DNA of 14,119 nucleotides from CAYPHJ01 sp964410485 (GTDB taxonomy: Bacteria > Desulfobacterota > Binatia > UBA9968). A model generated the notes under the pieces. That model did no database searches. It saw nothing but the letters and a program-made list of their open reading frames with translations, and was not told the origin of the DNA. Of this stretch, positions 13,569-14,119 are shown piece after piece. The position numbers and the translations under genes are program-made. How positions within the stretch are numbered: the first letter of the stretch is position 1; every line of letters starts with the position of its first letter. The stretch covers positions 1 through 14,119 of the forward strand of contig CAYPHJ010000113.1 in assembly GCA_964410485.1 (NCBI GenBank), written 5' to 3'.

Positions 13569-14119
13569 TTAGTTAACCGTCTTACCTGGTGGGGGTTTTG
13601 ACGTCGGGCAGAAAGATTTGACAGGGCCATTGCGATAGACCTTCTTGTCGAGTCCGTATTGCTGCATTTTGCGGTAGATTGTGCGCACATCCACCCCGCA
13701 GCTCTTGGCCGTAATGTCGATCCTGCCTTTGCACAGATCGAGCTTTTGACTGATATAGTGCTTTTCCTGCTCCCGCACCCAGGCCACAAGCGGCAGGTCC
13801 AGAGGCGCCTGGGGTTGGCTTTCGCTCACCAGTGCAACCGCTTCATCGTAAAGATCCACCTGTTCGATGATTTTGGATTTGGCCAATATGATGGCCTTCT
13901 CCAGCACGTTTTGCAGCTCCCGGATGTTTCCCGGCCAGTGATACGCCATCAACTCCTCCATGGCCTCGGCCGATAGCTTGGTGATCTTCTTTTGTATTGC
14001 AACCGGATGGTTGTGCAAATAATCCTGTACCAGGAGAGGAATGTCCTCGGCCCGCTGGCGCAGTGGAATCAGGCGAATAGGAATGACATTGATGCGATGG
14101 TAGAAGTCCCGCCTCATCT
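13569..14119 (-). CDS. NtrC-family sigma-54 activator, C-terminal part (cut by window edge)
   Basis: Only the final 182 or so residues are in the window; the ATG nearest the edge is internal. The visible part opens with the end of the AAA+ domain (RRDFYHRINVIPIRLIPLR, then HWPGNIRELQNVLEKA) and closes with a Fis-type HTH (ITAKSCGVDVRTIYRKMQQYGL) and a short Pro/Lys-rich tail. It is clearly paralogous to the regulator at 10081-11559: both share the linker pattern LPL..W..EQEK.Y, the TAK.CG..VRT..RKM..YG core and a Lys-rich end. Whether it carries a receiver domain cannot be seen. The stop TAA is at 13571-13569. Confidence 0.9.
   Translation of the reverse strand, partial: MRRDFYHRINVIPIRLIPLRQRAEDIPLLVQDYLHNHPVAIQKKITKLSAEAMEELMAYHWPGNIRELQNVLEKAIILAKSKIIEQVDLYDEAVALVSESQPQAPLDLPLVAWVREQEKHYISQKLDLCKGRIDITAKSCGVDVRTIYRKMQQYGLDKKVYRNGPVKSFCPTSKPPPGKTVN

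Overview
The window looks like a chromosomal piece of a Gram-negative, moderately GC-rich bacterium, probably an uncultured lineage of the deltaproteobacterial/Desulfobacterota-like kind. This rests on two NtrC-type sigma-54 activators, a PHP-intact DnaE, and intergenic spaces full of short degenerate repeats (families around CTTCGTGNC, CTCTGTGCC and GAACNTT) that are common in assembled environmental genomes. The taxonomic call is an inference. Every well-supported gene except one small ORF lies on the minus strand.

Reading the minus strand from right to left: (1) 14119-13569, the C-terminal part of an NtrC-family activator cut by the window edge; (2) 13505-12969, an unrecognised 178-residue protein with two C-terminal hydrophobic segments; (3) a near-consensus sigma-70 promoter at 12838-12809, followed by a PAS-domain histidine kinase-like gene (12685-11576) and a complete NtrC-type regulator (11559-10081), spaced as a two-gene operon. 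The kinase keeps its phospho-acceptor His box but has lost the usual N- and G1-box residues of the ATP-binding domain. The two regulators are paralogues with the same divergent Fis-type HTH tail. (4) 9824-9582 on the plus strand is a small FmdB-type zinc-ribbon ORF bracketed by repeats. (5) guaB (9043-7577) and guaA (7580-6048) overlap by 4 bp and form the guanine branch of purine synthesis (IMP to XMP to GMP). A promoter and an intrinsic terminator in the guaB leader suggest attenuation. (6) dnaE (5425-1901) encodes the replicative polymerase III alpha subunit. (7) hflX (1623-334) encodes a ribosome-associated GTPase.

The most unusual feature is the intergenic DNA. At least four copies of a GCGCGCACCGCGC core occur (one reversed). 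Three are followed by a variable number (5, 3 and 6) of 7-bp GTTCNNN units always ending in GTTCCCC; the fourth has none. Other spaces carry 7-bp arrays in strict register, 8-9-bp arrays in facing orientation around perfect hairpins, and a nested palindrome. Some arrays run into coding ends: the dnaE and fmdB-like stop codons lie inside repeat units, and the fmdB-like start codon directly follows one. No phage, IS, CRISPR, tRNA or rRNA was seen.
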